This document shows positions 9,251-18,846 of a stretch of DNA of 64,000 nt, in pieces. Source of the stretch: Lachnospiraceae bacterium (GTDB lineage Bacteria; Bacillota; Clostridia; Lachnospirales; Lachnospiraceae); NCBI GenBank assembly GCA_017399685.1, contig JAFQBM010000008.1, positions 1 through 64,000 of the forward strand. The letters run 5' to 3'. The stretch's first letter is position 1, and every line of letters begins with the position of its first letter. The notes beneath the pieces are model-generated. The model was not told the DNA's origin, ran no database searches, and was given only the letters and a program-made list of their open reading frames with translations. The translations under genes and the position numbers were made by a program.

Positions 9251-10382
9251 GGGTGTCTTTTTTTACACCTGCAGCATTGAGCATAGCTTCAACAAGTGTA
9301 GGATAAAATAATTTGTTATTATTCCAACGGTCAAACAACGCATAGTCGCCACCATTATCCCACCAGAAACAGGTAATTCCCACAGCCTTTGCGGTAGAAA
9401 CAATTTCTGTTGCAGCCGCAATTCTGGTTTCAAGAGACACATCAGATTTACTTCCGAATTCATCAAGAATAAATGGTACATTATATTTATCCGAATATGT
9501 CTTCAGTTTTGAAATAACATACTGAATCTGAGAAGAACTGGTCATATAATTATGTACACTAACAATCAAATGATTTGGAATCGTATCTTCAAAACTCTTA
9601 TAAAATAATTGTTCAATCTGACAGGAATCTGAAGAAGCCCCCCAGGTGCTTACTACCAGGTAACGGCTTGCATTCTTTCCACCAGTGGCTCTAACTGTAT
9701 TAATAAATTCCTGATCTAAGTCATGAACTTTTTGAAAATCATCCCATGAAACACCCCAATCCCAGTTACTATCATGATTCATAATTTCATTGGTTGCTTC
9801 AAATAATAATCTTTCATCAAAATCTTTAAAATAAGTAGCAATTTGTGACCATAAATTGATTAAGTTCTTGCAATCTTCATCATATGTACTTACATCAGCA
9901 TAAATCCACTGATAGCTCTTATCCATTCCGGCATCATGATGTACATTAATAATGACATACAAATCATTGTCCAGACAGTAATTTACTACTTCCGCAACAC
10001 GAGCCAGCCATTTCTCATCAATCTTTCCATTTTCATCAATATGGTTATACCAAGATACCGGAACACGAATGGCGCCGTATCCCTGTGCTGCTACCGTATC
10101 AATTAACTCTTTCGTAACTACCGGATTATTCCAGAAGGTTTCTGAGTTATAGTTATATCCTTTGCTTGGAACCATGGCATCCAAAGAATTTCCTAAATTC
10201 CAGCCAATCCCCATATCTTCTACTACCTCAAAAGCAGTATCCGGCACACTTCCTCCGCCGGATTCTTTACCTTCTTCACTGTCTGATGTCTGTGCTGCCA
10301 TTACTCCAATGCTGCTTCCCAGCATAGTAAGCATGGTGAACATAATCAAAACGACTTGCTTTAATTTTCTTCGTTTTTTCAT
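8136..10382 (-). CDS. secreted GH5 endoglucanase-type glycoside hydrolase with wall-binding repeats
   Basis: A 748-aa protein. The signal peptide is followed by a Ser/Gly/Glu linker. A GH5 barrel covers about 50-375, with GWNLGNSLDA, acid/base Glu199 (FEATNEIM), His277 (SVHNYM) and nucleophile Glu308 (FILDEFGSK). Four Cys-rich repeats of about 41 aa and nine 20-aa GW-type repeats follow, as in the downstream neighbour. GH5 enzymes of this shape cut beta-1,4-glucans or mannans; exact specificity cannot be read. GGAGGAGG lies before the ATG, and ATTATA at 10413-10418 (TATAAT on the minus strand) is a likely -10 with no clear -35. Only 113 nt separate the two genes. Confidence 0.93.
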   Translation of the reverse strand: MKKRRKLKQVVLIMFTMLTMLGSSIGVMAAQTSDSEEGKESGGGSVPDTAFEVVEDMGIGWNLGNSLDAMVPSKGYNYNSETFWNNPVVTKELIDTVAAQGYGAIRVPVSWYNHIDENGKIDEKWLARVAEVVNYCLDNDLYVIINVHHDAGMDKSYQWIYADVSTYDEDCKNLINLWSQIATYFKDFDERLLFEATNEIMNHDSNWDWGVSWDDFQKVHDLDQEFINTVRATGGKNASRYLVVSTWGASSDSCQIEQLFYKSFEDTIPNHLIVSVHNYMTSSSQIQYVISKLKTYSDKYNVPFILDEFGSKSDVSLETRIAAATEIVSTAKAVGITCFWWDNGGDYALFDRWNNNKLFYPTLVEAMLNAAGVKKDTHEHTIVIDKAVEATCKSEGKTEGSHCSVCNEVIKVQEIIAKKAHTEVEDKAVEATCKSEGKTEGSHCSVCNEVIVAQKTVAKKEHTVVIDKPAEEATCKEEGKTVESHCSVCKEVLQKQETVAKKEHTVVQDKAVEPTTETEGKTAGSHCSVCNEVIKAQEVIPKLESGTTTTTGWVTKDGKNYYVKEDGTNATGWLQLGDSYYYLNSDGVMQTGWVKIAKKWYYLNSDGIMQTGWVKDGKNWYYLSGNGSMKTGWFKEGNTWYYLGSSGTMATGWVKDGGRWYYLSGSGAMQVGWIKVGGTWYYLGNFGNMVTGWFKESNVWYYLNDSGAMLNGWQQIKGKWYYFYPSGKMAANTKIGSYFVNANGEWVK

Positions 10383-10596
10383 ATTTCTCTTCCTCCTCCC
10401 TAATCCTCAATTATTATAAGATTTCCCAGCAAAACAATAGTAAAATCAAACATATTTGTCCACAATTTTACTTAAATTCTGTACCATTTTACTAAAACTA
10501 TACATATATGATATCTTCTTTTTACACCCTAGTCAATCGTTATGTCCGATTTCTCTGTCGTGTTTTTTACCTAATTTTTATAGTAAAATTGCACAA

Positions 10597-10646
10597 TAAA
10601 AAACGTCTCAATCGAGATAAAAACTACTCGTTGAAACGTTTTTTTT
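10597..10646 (-). terminator. intrinsic terminator after DUF2304 gene
   Basis: AAAAAACGT at the left pairs with ACGTTTTTT at the right, with TCAA/TTGA and CGAG/CTCG continuing the stem. On the minus strand a T-run follows. It lies immediately after the stop at 10648 and ends the polysaccharide operon. Confidence 0.85.
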
Positions 10647-10647
10647 A

Positions 10648-11013
10648 TTACTCTTCTTTGTTATTTTCCTCTTCCAATTCCCGAATCTTTTTCTCCATAA
10701 TAGCAATGGTCTGGGTCAACCGATACACCCGTTCTGTTAAATGAGAAACAATGGCTGTCAAGGACAATAAAATAACCAAAACAAACAAAGCTTCTAACAC
10801 AAATACCATGCTGACAGGACTGGCAACTCCCACCAGATTCATAATACCATCAATAATTTGCGGAAAACAATCCACCACCAGCAGTGCCAGTGCTGCGAAA
10901 AGCCAGGTCAGTGTATATTTTAAATTCAATCTCTTCTTCTTTAACATATTTAAAATCACAAGTAAGAAGATTAAATCAACAATTCCAAAAAATATCCTTA
11001 ATGTAAGATTCAT
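10648..11013 (-). CDS. DUF2304 family membrane protein
   Basis: A 121-aa protein with three hydrophobic segments (near residues 5-23, 35-50 and 68-90) and a charged C-terminal coiled coil ending ELEEENNKEE. Size and layout match DUF2304 proteins, which are commonly encoded beside a GT2 polyprenyl-phosphate glycosyltransferase, as here (the GT2 gene ends 80 nt upstream). A role as partner or regulator of that transferase is inference. It is the last gene of the operon. Confidence 0.75.
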   Translation of the reverse strand: MNLTLRIFFGIVDLIFLLVILNMLKKKRLNLKYTLTWLFAALALLVVDCFPQIIDGIMNLVGVASPVSMVFVLEALFVLVILLSLTAIVSHLTERVYRLTQTIAIMEKKIRELEEENNKEE

Positions 11014-11093
11014 TTTTTCCTCCGTTCCAAGGTTTCAATAAAGTCCCTTTTTGAGTACTTCACATTTTACAGATTTTTTCCACTGCAAAATTC

Positions 11094-11798
11094 CTAATTC
11101 CGTTTTTTCTGATATCCCAGACGATGTAAAATCAAAGCCAGAGACACCTTTATCATATAGTAAACAGACTTGGTTGCATTAATGGAAGAAACTCCTTCTT
11201 CTCTTTCATTCATAACCACAGGAACTTCTTTTACAGAATAACCATTTAAAACAGAAGTAACGATTGCCTCCGGCTCCGGATAATCCTGGGCATAATTTTC
11301 TGAAAAATATTTCGTTAAGCTTTTGGAAGATGCCCGGAACCCACTGGTGGTATCTTTTACCGTAACACCACAACACATCTTAATGACTCCACGGATAATA
11401 TTGATCCCCATTCTTCTCATAAAAGAGGTCTGAAATCCTTCTTTTTCAATAAATCTGGAGCCAATGGTCATATCTGCCTCACCCTTTATAATGGGTTCTA
11501 TGAGTTTTTCAATATATTCCGGATTATGCTGTCCATCTCCGTCAATCTGAATGGCAATGTCATAATCGTTTTTTACCGCATACATATATCCCGTCTGAAC
11601 ACCACCGCCGATTCCTAAATTAATGGGAAGTGTCACAAAATTATAGTTTTTCTCACGACATATCTCCTCTGTACGATCCTTAGAGCCGTCATTCACAATC
11701 AGATAATCGTACTGTGGATAATTGTTTATTAAATTTTCCACTACTTTTTCAATGCTTTTTTCCTCATTGTAGGCAGGAATAATCACTAATACTTTCAT
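11094..11798 (-). CDS. GT2 glycosyltransferase, polyprenyl-phosphate type
   Basis: About 234 aa. The GT-A fold shows VLVIIPAYNEEKSI, YLIVNDGSKDRT and the DXD-like IQIDGDGQHNP, with a conserved RxMG and TTSGFR region. It resembles dolichyl/undecaprenyl-phosphate mannose- or glucose-synthases but lacks C-terminal transmembrane helices, so it is cytoplasmic or peripheral. It probably loads a sugar onto lipid phosphate for surface polymer decoration. A GTG two codons earlier (11804) is possible; the ATG at 11798 has AGGA about 10 nt upstream. Confidence 0.88.
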   Translation of the reverse strand: MKVLVIIPAYNEEKSIEKVVENLINNYPQYDYLIVNDGSKDRTEEICREKNYNFVTLPINLGIGGGVQTGYMYAVKNDYDIAIQIDGDGQHNPEYIEKLIEPIIKGEADMTIGSRFIEKEGFQTSFMRRMGINIIRGVIKMCCGVTVKDTTSGFRASSKSLTKYFSENYAQDYPEPEAIVTSVLNGYSVKEVPVVMNEREEGVSSINATKSVYYMIKVSLALILHRLGYQKKRN

Positions 11799-11897
11799 TG
11801 ACACTTTATCCTTTCACTTTCACTCTAACCGGAAAATCAGAACCTATGGAAAATAAGCTTCCTTCCTATCCCCATACGGTTCATAATTTTCCATGGT

Positions 11898-14072
11898 TTA
11901 TCGACAAAATGTTATCTTCAGAACATCTAAAACCGCATACACATTTAATAGACATAATAAAATAATGTTCATATTTATGGAGCTTTTAATTCTTATTTTT
12001 TTGTTATTTGCAACCATAAGATATAATAATGGAATCATTGGAAGGAAGTATCTTCCCTGAATTCCTTGAATGGTGTCATAAGAAATCGGTGTCCAGGCTA
12101 ACCACATTGCAGCAACTACCGCCAATGAAATCAATGCGGCAATGACTCCATAGCACACTCTTTCTTTTACCTTAATTACATACTGCTCCTTCTCCCGGAA
12201 AAATTCTAATAGCAGAATCATCAAAAATCCAGTAACAATAAACTGGGAAATTGTGATTTCAAGCCATCCCAAACGGCTTCCGATTAAAGTATTCACATAA
12301 TATTCTGCATTCTTAATTAATGTATTTGCAAAAACATAAATGGAATATGGAATATTCTGCAACACATCCCCCATACCATATCCTCTCTCTCCTGCCCAGG
12401 AAACCAGTCCTGAATTCGAAGAAATCCCAGATACCTTAACTAAATTTACCAATATGTTTGGTAACAAGGTGCTGAAAAATACAATCAACGTCGTAATCAG
12501 CTTACAATGTCCCTTTTTCATCTTTCCAAGCTGTAACTTTTCTTTTGGAATCAAAATCCACAGTCCAGCCACAAAAATGTAAATAGCTTTACATGGGGCA
12601 AAAAGGAACATGATAAGAGATACTAATACAATATCTTTCACTGAAACTTTTTGTTTTTCATAAATCAGGTTCAAAATATAAGCAGTAATAAAAAAGACAA
12701 AACCATTTACCACAAGGTCATAACCAAAGGAAGAGGATTCTTCCAATGTCATAGGAAACATGGAAATTACAAATAAAACCATCTTTCCAAAAGGCATCTT
12801 TTTCACTGCCCAGAAAATGCAGAAACAATAGAACAAAAGTCCCATGAACCTTCCTAACATAAGCAGCATACTTTTATTTAGTTTCAATAACCTTGCTACG
12901 GTAATTCCCATTGCTCCCGGTAAATGTCCCATAATACCGCCTCCGGCATCATCGGCTCCACCCTGGGCTACCAAAGTGGCATCATTGTTTGAAAAATCAA
13001 AGAGACTTCCATAGATTTTACCATAGGTTTCCCTGCCCGGTCTTGCCTCAAAATCACCATAATCTCCGATTCGGACTAATACATTTCCATGCTCGTCCGT
13101 AGGCTCCTGGAACAACATCTGATTTGACAATTTATAAGCACTAACATAATGATCCGGCTCGTCAGGAGCGGAAAAAGCAGGTAAAATCAATAAATATACC
13201 AGTCCGAAACCGAACACACAATACGCTGCCACCCATTCCAATTTTGCCTTTTTCTTAAGAAGTAAGAACAATCCAAGGATAATGGCAAACAGCATTCCTA
13301 CAATCAAATAATAAAATTTCTTAATATATGGAAGTTCTTGAAAGTATACATAGTTATCATAAAAGTGATAACATAGCACTTCCATGATTAAAAACAAGGA
13401 AAATAATGCAGAATTCAATTTATTTTCTTTATTTTGAATCATATACCATATTAAAAATAACACCAAAAACAATACCGCCACAATGACAAAAAGATTTTCT
13501 ACCGTACTTAACGAAGCTTTCTGCACATATTTCATACTAAGTCCTACTTCTTTTTCCGCTCCGTTGATGGATGCGTTCTGTATCGAATCTGTCATAGAAT
13601 CAAAGAAAAAGGAAAGTTCCATATCTTCTTCCAGTTTATCCACAGTAAGTCTTACTGTCACCCATTTTTCCTTGTCATTATGTTTCCCAATAGGAATGAT
13701 TACAGTAGTATTAGGACTGGAAGTGGCAAATTCCATGATTTGTTCTTCTTCCTCATCCAAACCCAGAAGTTCCACTTTAAACTCTGCTACATTCTTAAGT
13801 TCCAGCACACCATCTTCATTCTCAATATATTGTGGCTCGGTACTTCCACCTTCCAAGGACATATAAAGTGTCAAAGATTCTATGGAGTCTTCTAAATATA
13901 TCTCCTGTTCAATTACATCTGAAACCGAAGCTTTATATTCCAGCTTTGGTTCATTGCTTATATTATTTTTGATTGTTTTACTATTTCTTGTAACATTCGA
14001 AATGATTGGTACAACGAGGAAGCACAAAAGCATTCCTATCAATATCCATACTTTCTTAACTACTCGTTTCAT
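11898..14072 (-). CDS. DUF2142 family polytopic membrane protein
   Basis: A 724-aa protein. One N-terminal helix, a soluble beta-rich outer domain (about 30-185), then 10-12 helices. It carries the signature FSAPDEPDHYVSAYKL, typical of DUF2142 proteins. These sit in polysaccharide clusters and resemble GT-C glycosyltransferases that use lipid-linked sugars outside the cell. Its neighbours (a lipid-sugar synthase downstream and an exporter upstream) fit this role. AAAGGATAGAT precedes the ATG. Confidence 0.82.
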   Translation of the reverse strand: MKRVVKKVWILIGMLLCFLVVPIISNVTRNSKTIKNNISNEPKLEYKASVSDVIEQEIYLEDSIESLTLYMSLEGGSTEPQYIENEDGVLELKNVAEFKVELLGLDEEEEQIMEFATSSPNTTVIIPIGKHNDKEKWVTVRLTVDKLEEDMELSFFFDSMTDSIQNASINGAEKEVGLSMKYVQKASLSTVENLFVIVAVLFLVLFLIWYMIQNKENKLNSALFSLFLIMEVLCYHFYDNYVYFQELPYIKKFYYLIVGMLFAIILGLFLLLKKKAKLEWVAAYCVFGFGLVYLLILPAFSAPDEPDHYVSAYKLSNQMLFQEPTDEHGNVLVRIGDYGDFEARPGRETYGKIYGSLFDFSNNDATLVAQGGADDAGGGIMGHLPGAMGITVARLLKLNKSMLLMLGRFMGLLFYCFCIFWAVKKMPFGKMVLFVISMFPMTLEESSSFGYDLVVNGFVFFITAYILNLIYEKQKVSVKDIVLVSLIMFLFAPCKAIYIFVAGLWILIPKEKLQLGKMKKGHCKLITTLIVFFSTLLPNILVNLVKVSGISSNSGLVSWAGERGYGMGDVLQNIPYSIYVFANTLIKNAEYYVNTLIGSRLGWLEITISQFIVTGFLMILLLEFFREKEQYVIKVKERVCYGVIAALISLAVVAAMWLAWTPISYDTIQGIQGRYFLPMIPLLYLMVANNKKIRIKSSINMNIILLCLLNVYAVLDVLKITFCR

Positions 14073-14147
14073 ATCTATCCTTTCTTACCTGCCATATCCA
14101 AGCCATGCTTAGCCTCAATAATTCACGACATATCTTGTAATCTCGGC

Positions 14148-17100
14148 TTAGCTACAGGATATTTCTCTCTTTGTATCACATATCTTACTACCGATTTTTA
14201 AATAAATGCGGTAAGTACCCTTCTCAATAGAATCACTTTTTGCCAAAGAAACAAAGCCGGTCATTCCTATTTTTCCCTTATGTGGGATATTATTTTTCAA
14301 ATCCCCCCGGTATATCTTTTCTGTTTCTAAACAATAACTCTTGGTTTCCCCTGCAAGAATTACTTCTACCTTACGAAGATTATTGAATCTTTTCTTTCGT
14401 AAAAAAGCAAATCCTTCCACCCGGATGATTTCTGAAACCTGAACCGAATTCAGGTCATAGGAAATCAAGTCTGTTTTTTCTTTCTTCAAGACTTGTTCTT
14501 TGTTATCCAGAGTATTTACTTTTAAATCAATTTCCCTAACCTCAGCCTCTACGCTAAAATCAGGCAAAGTCTGGGTTAAATTCTTACTATAAAAACAATC
14601 CTTTTGATAGAATTGTGGGTGTCTTTCATATAATTTATTCCGTTCTCTGGTTAATCTTTGCATTTTTTCTGCACTGGCATGGTCATATCCTCTGCTGACA
14701 GATTCATGATGATATAATACTGCATCATTTCTTAACACATTAAAATATCCCTGTTCCGTAAGCTTAAAGCATAAATCTACATCATTATATGCCACTGGAA
14801 GTCCCTCTTCAAAACCGCCCACAGCATTAAATTTTTCCCTACTTAATAAAAGACATGCACCTGTAACTGCACTATAATTAAAATCAAGTTTATTTCTGCA
14901 AAAATCATAAATGACATCATCCGGCATGTTGGCAAAACAGTGTACCGGTCCTTGAGACAAATTAATGACTCCTGTATGCTGGATATTTCCGGTTCCAGGA
15001 TATAATAACTTGGCACCTACAGCACCTACATGTTTTTGCATTGCCTGTCCCAGCATACGCTCCAGCCAGTCCCCTTTGATGATTTCAATATCATCGTTCA
15101 GGAATAAAAGATATTCTCCCTTTGATTCTTCTGCACCAATGTTACACATGGTTGAAAAATTAAAGTTCATTGTCTCATAATGGTATTTTACTCCATAGGT
15201 TTTAGCAATGGCTTCATATCCTCGTTTGTTTTCCTCAGAGCTTCCATTATCCACATGAATCACTTCAAAATTCTTATAGGTTGTTTTTTCAAATAAGGTT
15301 TGTATACATCGTTCATATACTTTAACATTATCTTTGGAAGGAATGATGACGCTTACCAATGGATTTCCTGTAGGATGGTAATTTACCCTGTATTGATAAA
15401 TATCTTCTACCAGCTCCACTGTACCTTCCACGCCTCTTCTTTTTAACGCATCTTCCTTGGCTTTCTTAGCTGCATTTAAGATATACGGCTTGGTTTCCGG
15501 ACTGGTAGCAGTAGAACCTTCCGTCTCTCTCCAATGGTATAGTACCTTTGGAACGTGACCCACTTTCGTAGTTTTTTCCATAAATCTTAAGGTAAAATCA
15601 TAATCCTGGGAACCTTCATAACCGATTCTTAAGCCTCCTAATTCATCCACAATGGACTTACGGTACATGGAAAAGTGGGAAGTATACATATATGACATCA
15701 GGGTGTCCGGTGCCCAGTCACTTTTAAAATGAGGCATATGACGGTTTTTCCCATCATTATCGACTTTATCTTCATCGCTGTAAATAAAGTCATACTCCGT
15801 GCCTTCATTCAGCTTTTTTACCATCTCGTAAAGAGCATTAGGAGCTAATACATCATCGCAGTCCATAAATGCAATAAATTCTCCCGTGGCTACTTCTATG
15901 GCAGAATTGGTAGCCGCTGAAATATGCCCGTTTTTCTCCCGGTAAACTACTTTCACCTTTTTGTTTGCTTCATACTTCTTTAACACCGGTTTTACACATT
16001 CCCAGGTGGAAGCATCATCCGCCAGACAAAGTTCCCAATTTTGATAGGTTTGTTGTACCACGGATTCAATACACTCTGTTAAGTGTTTTTCACTGACATT
16101 ATATACAGGAACCACAACAGAAATCAAAGGTTCATAGGCGAGACTTTCCTTCGACAGCTTATCTGTTTCATTCTTTTCCATCCATTGCTTGTATAAATCC
16201 CCGGACATCTTTTTTCGATTTAATTTATGTTTTGTCAGATACCAGGCACAGGCAAGTCCATCCTGCTGTGTGGCTCTGAAAAATTTCCATGCCAGTCGTA
16301 ATGGCTTTACTTTTGAAAAAGTCTTCTTTAAAGCACCAATCAATGCCCGTAAAGGCTTTGTCAGCCTCCATGATGTGGAATTTAATACTGCAAGATAGGC
16401 AAGTTTATATTCCTCCAGTTCCTTACAGTATGTTTCCATTTCCTTCTTTTCCTGAAGTAAGTCATAATATTTTTTACAAAGGAAAATCAATTCTTCATTG
16501 GATACCCAGCGAATATTACCGCTAATCTTAAGAGAGGAAACCTCTTCCATGGATATTAAAATCTGAGGGTCTTTTGTGTAAAACACTACCATTCCGGAGT
16601 CACAAAATGCATCCTCACAGGTATAAGACAACATCTGGTCCTTTTCATCTCTGACCGTAAAATCTGTAATAATAATATTTTTATTCTCAATAAAATCAAG
16701 GCGGATTTCTTTTGCAGAATCCGGAATCTGAATTCTGCCTTCTTCCTGCCCTTTCGTAATTTCCAACTGGAATCTTCCCTTTACTTCGATTCCACTGATT
16801 TGTTGTTCCTCCGAATACCCACCATCAGCCTTCCAGTACAGTTTCGCATTCTGATCGTTTTCGTACCGTTTGATTTTCATTTCCGGTACAATTTCATTCC
16901 GGGTAACAATATCACTTTTCATGGCAGTAAACACGAACTGATACACCCTGCCAAAAGGATGAATCCACAAAACTTCCTGCTCGATGGGGTTGGTATCTTT
17001 TAGACTATACTTAAATTCATTTTTTACTTCTTCAATATAAGTAGCATCTTCTATCACCAGACTCATACCAATGTTTTCAAACATGGCTTTTGCAGAATGG

Positions 17101-17582
17101 TAAGTAAAAAGATGAATATGAGTATTATCCAACAATCCCACGGAATTATACTGAAATTCATTTCTAAGTAAGTTATGAAGTACAGAATTATGGGCTACAT
17201 TAGGTATAGAGACAATGATTCTTCCTTCATCCTTTAAATATTTTTTACATACTTTAAGTACCTTTTCCGGATTCCTTAAATGTTCCAGCACATCTGCAAA
17301 AAGAATATAATCATACTCTCTTCCAGCAAAAGTTTCTTCCCACTGATAACTTTCAATATCACCTAAAAATCCATCTCTGGCAAATTCTATGGCCTTTTCA
17401 TATCCGGTAGCATCGATTTCTACAATATCTACGATAGAAGATAAATCTTCCTTCATATATTTCGTTAAACGTCCGGTAGCCGGGCCAAATTCCAATATAG
17501 TTTTCTTATTCTCTAATTGTCTTGCAATCAGTGATAAGGAATTATCACTGTTCATATCTAATGAGAAATCATATTTACTCAT
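14148..17582 (-). CDS. methyltransferase-GT2-GT2 fusion for polysaccharide synthesis
   Basis: About 1144 aa. The N-terminal class I methyltransferase has ILEFGPATGRLTKYM, ILFADVLEHLRNP and IIVSIPNVAHNS. A spacer with a beta-rich segment follows. The first GT2 domain has SVVVPVYNVSEKHL, LADDAS and FMDCDDVL. The second has SVIIPSKDNVKVYERC, HVDNGSS, LFLNDDIEI and YNDVDLCFKL (rhamnan-type GT2). A C-terminal beta domain ends the protein. The true start is taken as 17582, not 17630, because GGAGG lies 6 nt before it; it overlaps the upstream ABC stop by 8 nt (ATGAGTAA), giving translational coupling. Confidence 0.88.
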   Translation of the reverse strand: MSKYDFSLDMNSDNSLSLIARQLENKKTILEFGPATGRLTKYMKEDLSSIVDIVEIDATGYEKAIEFARDGFLGDIESYQWEETFAGREYDYILFADVLEHLRNPEKVLKVCKKYLKDEGRIIVSIPNVAHNSVLHNLLRNEFQYNSVGLLDNTHIHLFTYHSAKAMFENIGMSLVIEDATYIEEVKNEFKYSLKDTNPIEQEVLWIHPFGRVYQFVFTAMKSDIVTRNEIVPEMKIKRYENDQNAKLYWKADGGYSEEQQISGIEVKGRFQLEITKGQEEGRIQIPDSAKEIRLDFIENKNIIITDFTVRDEKDQMLSYTCEDAFCDSGMVVFYTKDPQILISMEEVSSLKISGNIRWVSNEELIFLCKKYYDLLQEKKEMETYCKELEEYKLAYLAVLNSTSWRLTKPLRALIGALKKTFSKVKPLRLAWKFFRATQQDGLACAWYLTKHKLNRKKMSGDLYKQWMEKNETDKLSKESLAYEPLISVVVPVYNVSEKHLTECIESVVQQTYQNWELCLADDASTWECVKPVLKKYEANKKVKVVYREKNGHISAATNSAIEVATGEFIAFMDCDDVLAPNALYEMVKKLNEGTEYDFIYSDEDKVDNDGKNRHMPHFKSDWAPDTLMSYMYTSHFSMYRKSIVDELGGLRIGYEGSQDYDFTLRFMEKTTKVGHVPKVLYHWRETEGSTATSPETKPYILNAAKKAKEDALKRRGVEGTVELVEDIYQYRVNYHPTGNPLVSVIIPSKDNVKVYERCIQTLFEKTTYKNFEVIHVDNGSSEENKRGYEAIAKTYGVKYHYETMNFNFSTMCNIGAEESKGEYLLFLNDDIEIIKGDWLERMLGQAMQKHVGAVGAKLLYPGTGNIQHTGVINLSQGPVHCFANMPDDVIYDFCRNKLDFNYSAVTGACLLLSREKFNAVGGFEEGLPVAYNDVDLCFKLTEQGYFNVLRNDAVLYHHESVSRGYDHASAEKMQRLTRERNKLYERHPQFYQKDCFYSKNLTQTLPDFSVEAEVREIDLKVNTLDNKEQVLKKEKTDLISYDLNSVQVSEIIRVEGFAFLRKKRFNNLRKVEVILAGETKSYCLETEKIYRGDLKNNIPHKGKIGMTGFVSLAKSDSIEKGTYRIYLKIGSKICDTKREISCS

Positions 17583-18828
17583 TGCTTTCCTCCCATTTAT
17601 GCGGAATAATATATCGTCCTTCCCCTGCATAGCCAGACTGAATGGTAAATTTCTTTACCACAGAAATGTATTGTATTGGTACGGTGGCAGTTTCTTCAAA
17701 TAAAGCCACATCAAAATAGTACTGTCCGCCCACAGCTAAAATCCCATGAGGATAGGTAAGGGTCATCCGGTTCTTTCCTAACTTCCAGGAAACCTTCTGC
17801 TGGTCTAACAAGGAATTTAATCCACATACATAATCATCATCCATGCTTCGGATGGCAATTCCTAACACCGGCTTTTCAATGGAGTCATCATACACCTGAT
17901 ATTCCACTTCCACTTTTACCGGCTGGTTTAAGCCAACCTTGTTCACTTCTTTTCCTTCTTCATCCAGCATCTTAAAGGAAAGTATCTCTGCAATGACATT
18001 TTCATTTTCTTCTTTTTTCTTTTCTACTTCCTCATCCTGCTTCGTCATCATTTCATCGAAATATTCATCTCCGATTTTAAGGAAATCCAAGTATCGGTCA
18101 GAAATGGCATTGACATCCCCTTCTTCTTGTACCTGTCCCTTACGAAGCCATACAATTTTGGTACAAAATCTTCGAATGGCATTAATGTCATGGGAAACAA
18201 ACAGTACCGTAGTACCGCCCTGCATCATTTCCTTCATTTTCTGCATACACTTAATCTGGAATCTGGTGTCACCAACCGAAAGTGCCTCGTCCACAATTAA
18301 AATTTCAGGATCCACATTGATGGATACTGCAAAGGCAAGTCTGGCAAACATACCACTGGAATAAGTCTTTACCGGCTGGTATACAAAATCACCAATATCA
18401 GCAAAATCAACAATCGCCTGTACTCTTTCCTTCATTTCTTCTTCTGTATAACCCATCATGGTTCCATTTAAATAAATATTTTCAATTCCCGTATACTCTG
18501 GATTAAACCCTGCACCCAGTTCCAATAAAGCCGCGATTTTCCCCTTCGTTACCACTTCACCTTGGGTAGGATTTAACACACCGGTAATGATTTTTAATAA
18601 AGTAGATTTTCCTGAACCATTGACTCCTACAATACCGATGGATTCTCCTTTTTTAATCTGGATATTTACATCATTTAAGGCAAAATGCTCTTTATGATAG
18701 CTTTTATGCGTAAGACTTAAGGCTTCCCTTAACCGGTCTATGGGCTTGTCATATAAATGATATACCTTCGACAGATGATTGATTTCTATCATAATATCTT
18801 CTGTAATATTTTCCCTTTTCTTGTCCAT
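17575..18828 (-). CDS. Wzt-like polysaccharide ABC exporter ATPase with C-terminal sugar-binding domain
   Basis: A 417-aa protein. The NBD (1-260) shows Walker A GVNGSGKST, signature YSSGMFARLAF, Walker B ILIVDEALSVGD and the H-loop FVSHD. Residues 280-417 form an extra beta-sandwich typical of Wzt C-terminal domains that recognise the finished polymer end. This points to export of a chain modified at its non-reducing end, consistent with the methyltransferase encoded next. AAGGAG precedes the ATG. Confidence 0.92.
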   Translation of the reverse strand: MDKKRENITEDIMIEINHLSKVYHLYDKPIDRLREALSLTHKSYHKEHFALNDVNIQIKKGESIGIVGVNGSGKSTLLKIITGVLNPTQGEVVTKGKIAALLELGAGFNPEYTGIENIYLNGTMMGYTEEEMKERVQAIVDFADIGDFVYQPVKTYSSGMFARLAFAVSINVDPEILIVDEALSVGDTRFQIKCMQKMKEMMQGGTTVLFVSHDINAIRRFCTKIVWLRKGQVQEEGDVNAISDRYLDFLKIGDEYFDEMMTKQDEEVEKKKEENENVIAEILSFKMLDEEGKEVNKVGLNQPVKVEVEYQVYDDSIEKPVLGIAIRSMDDDYVCGLNSLLDQQKVSWKLGKNRMTLTYPHGILAVGGQYYFDVALFEETATVPIQYISVVKKFTIQSGYAGEGRYIIPHKWEESNE

Positions 18829-18846
18829 AAAAAATCTCCTTAACCA

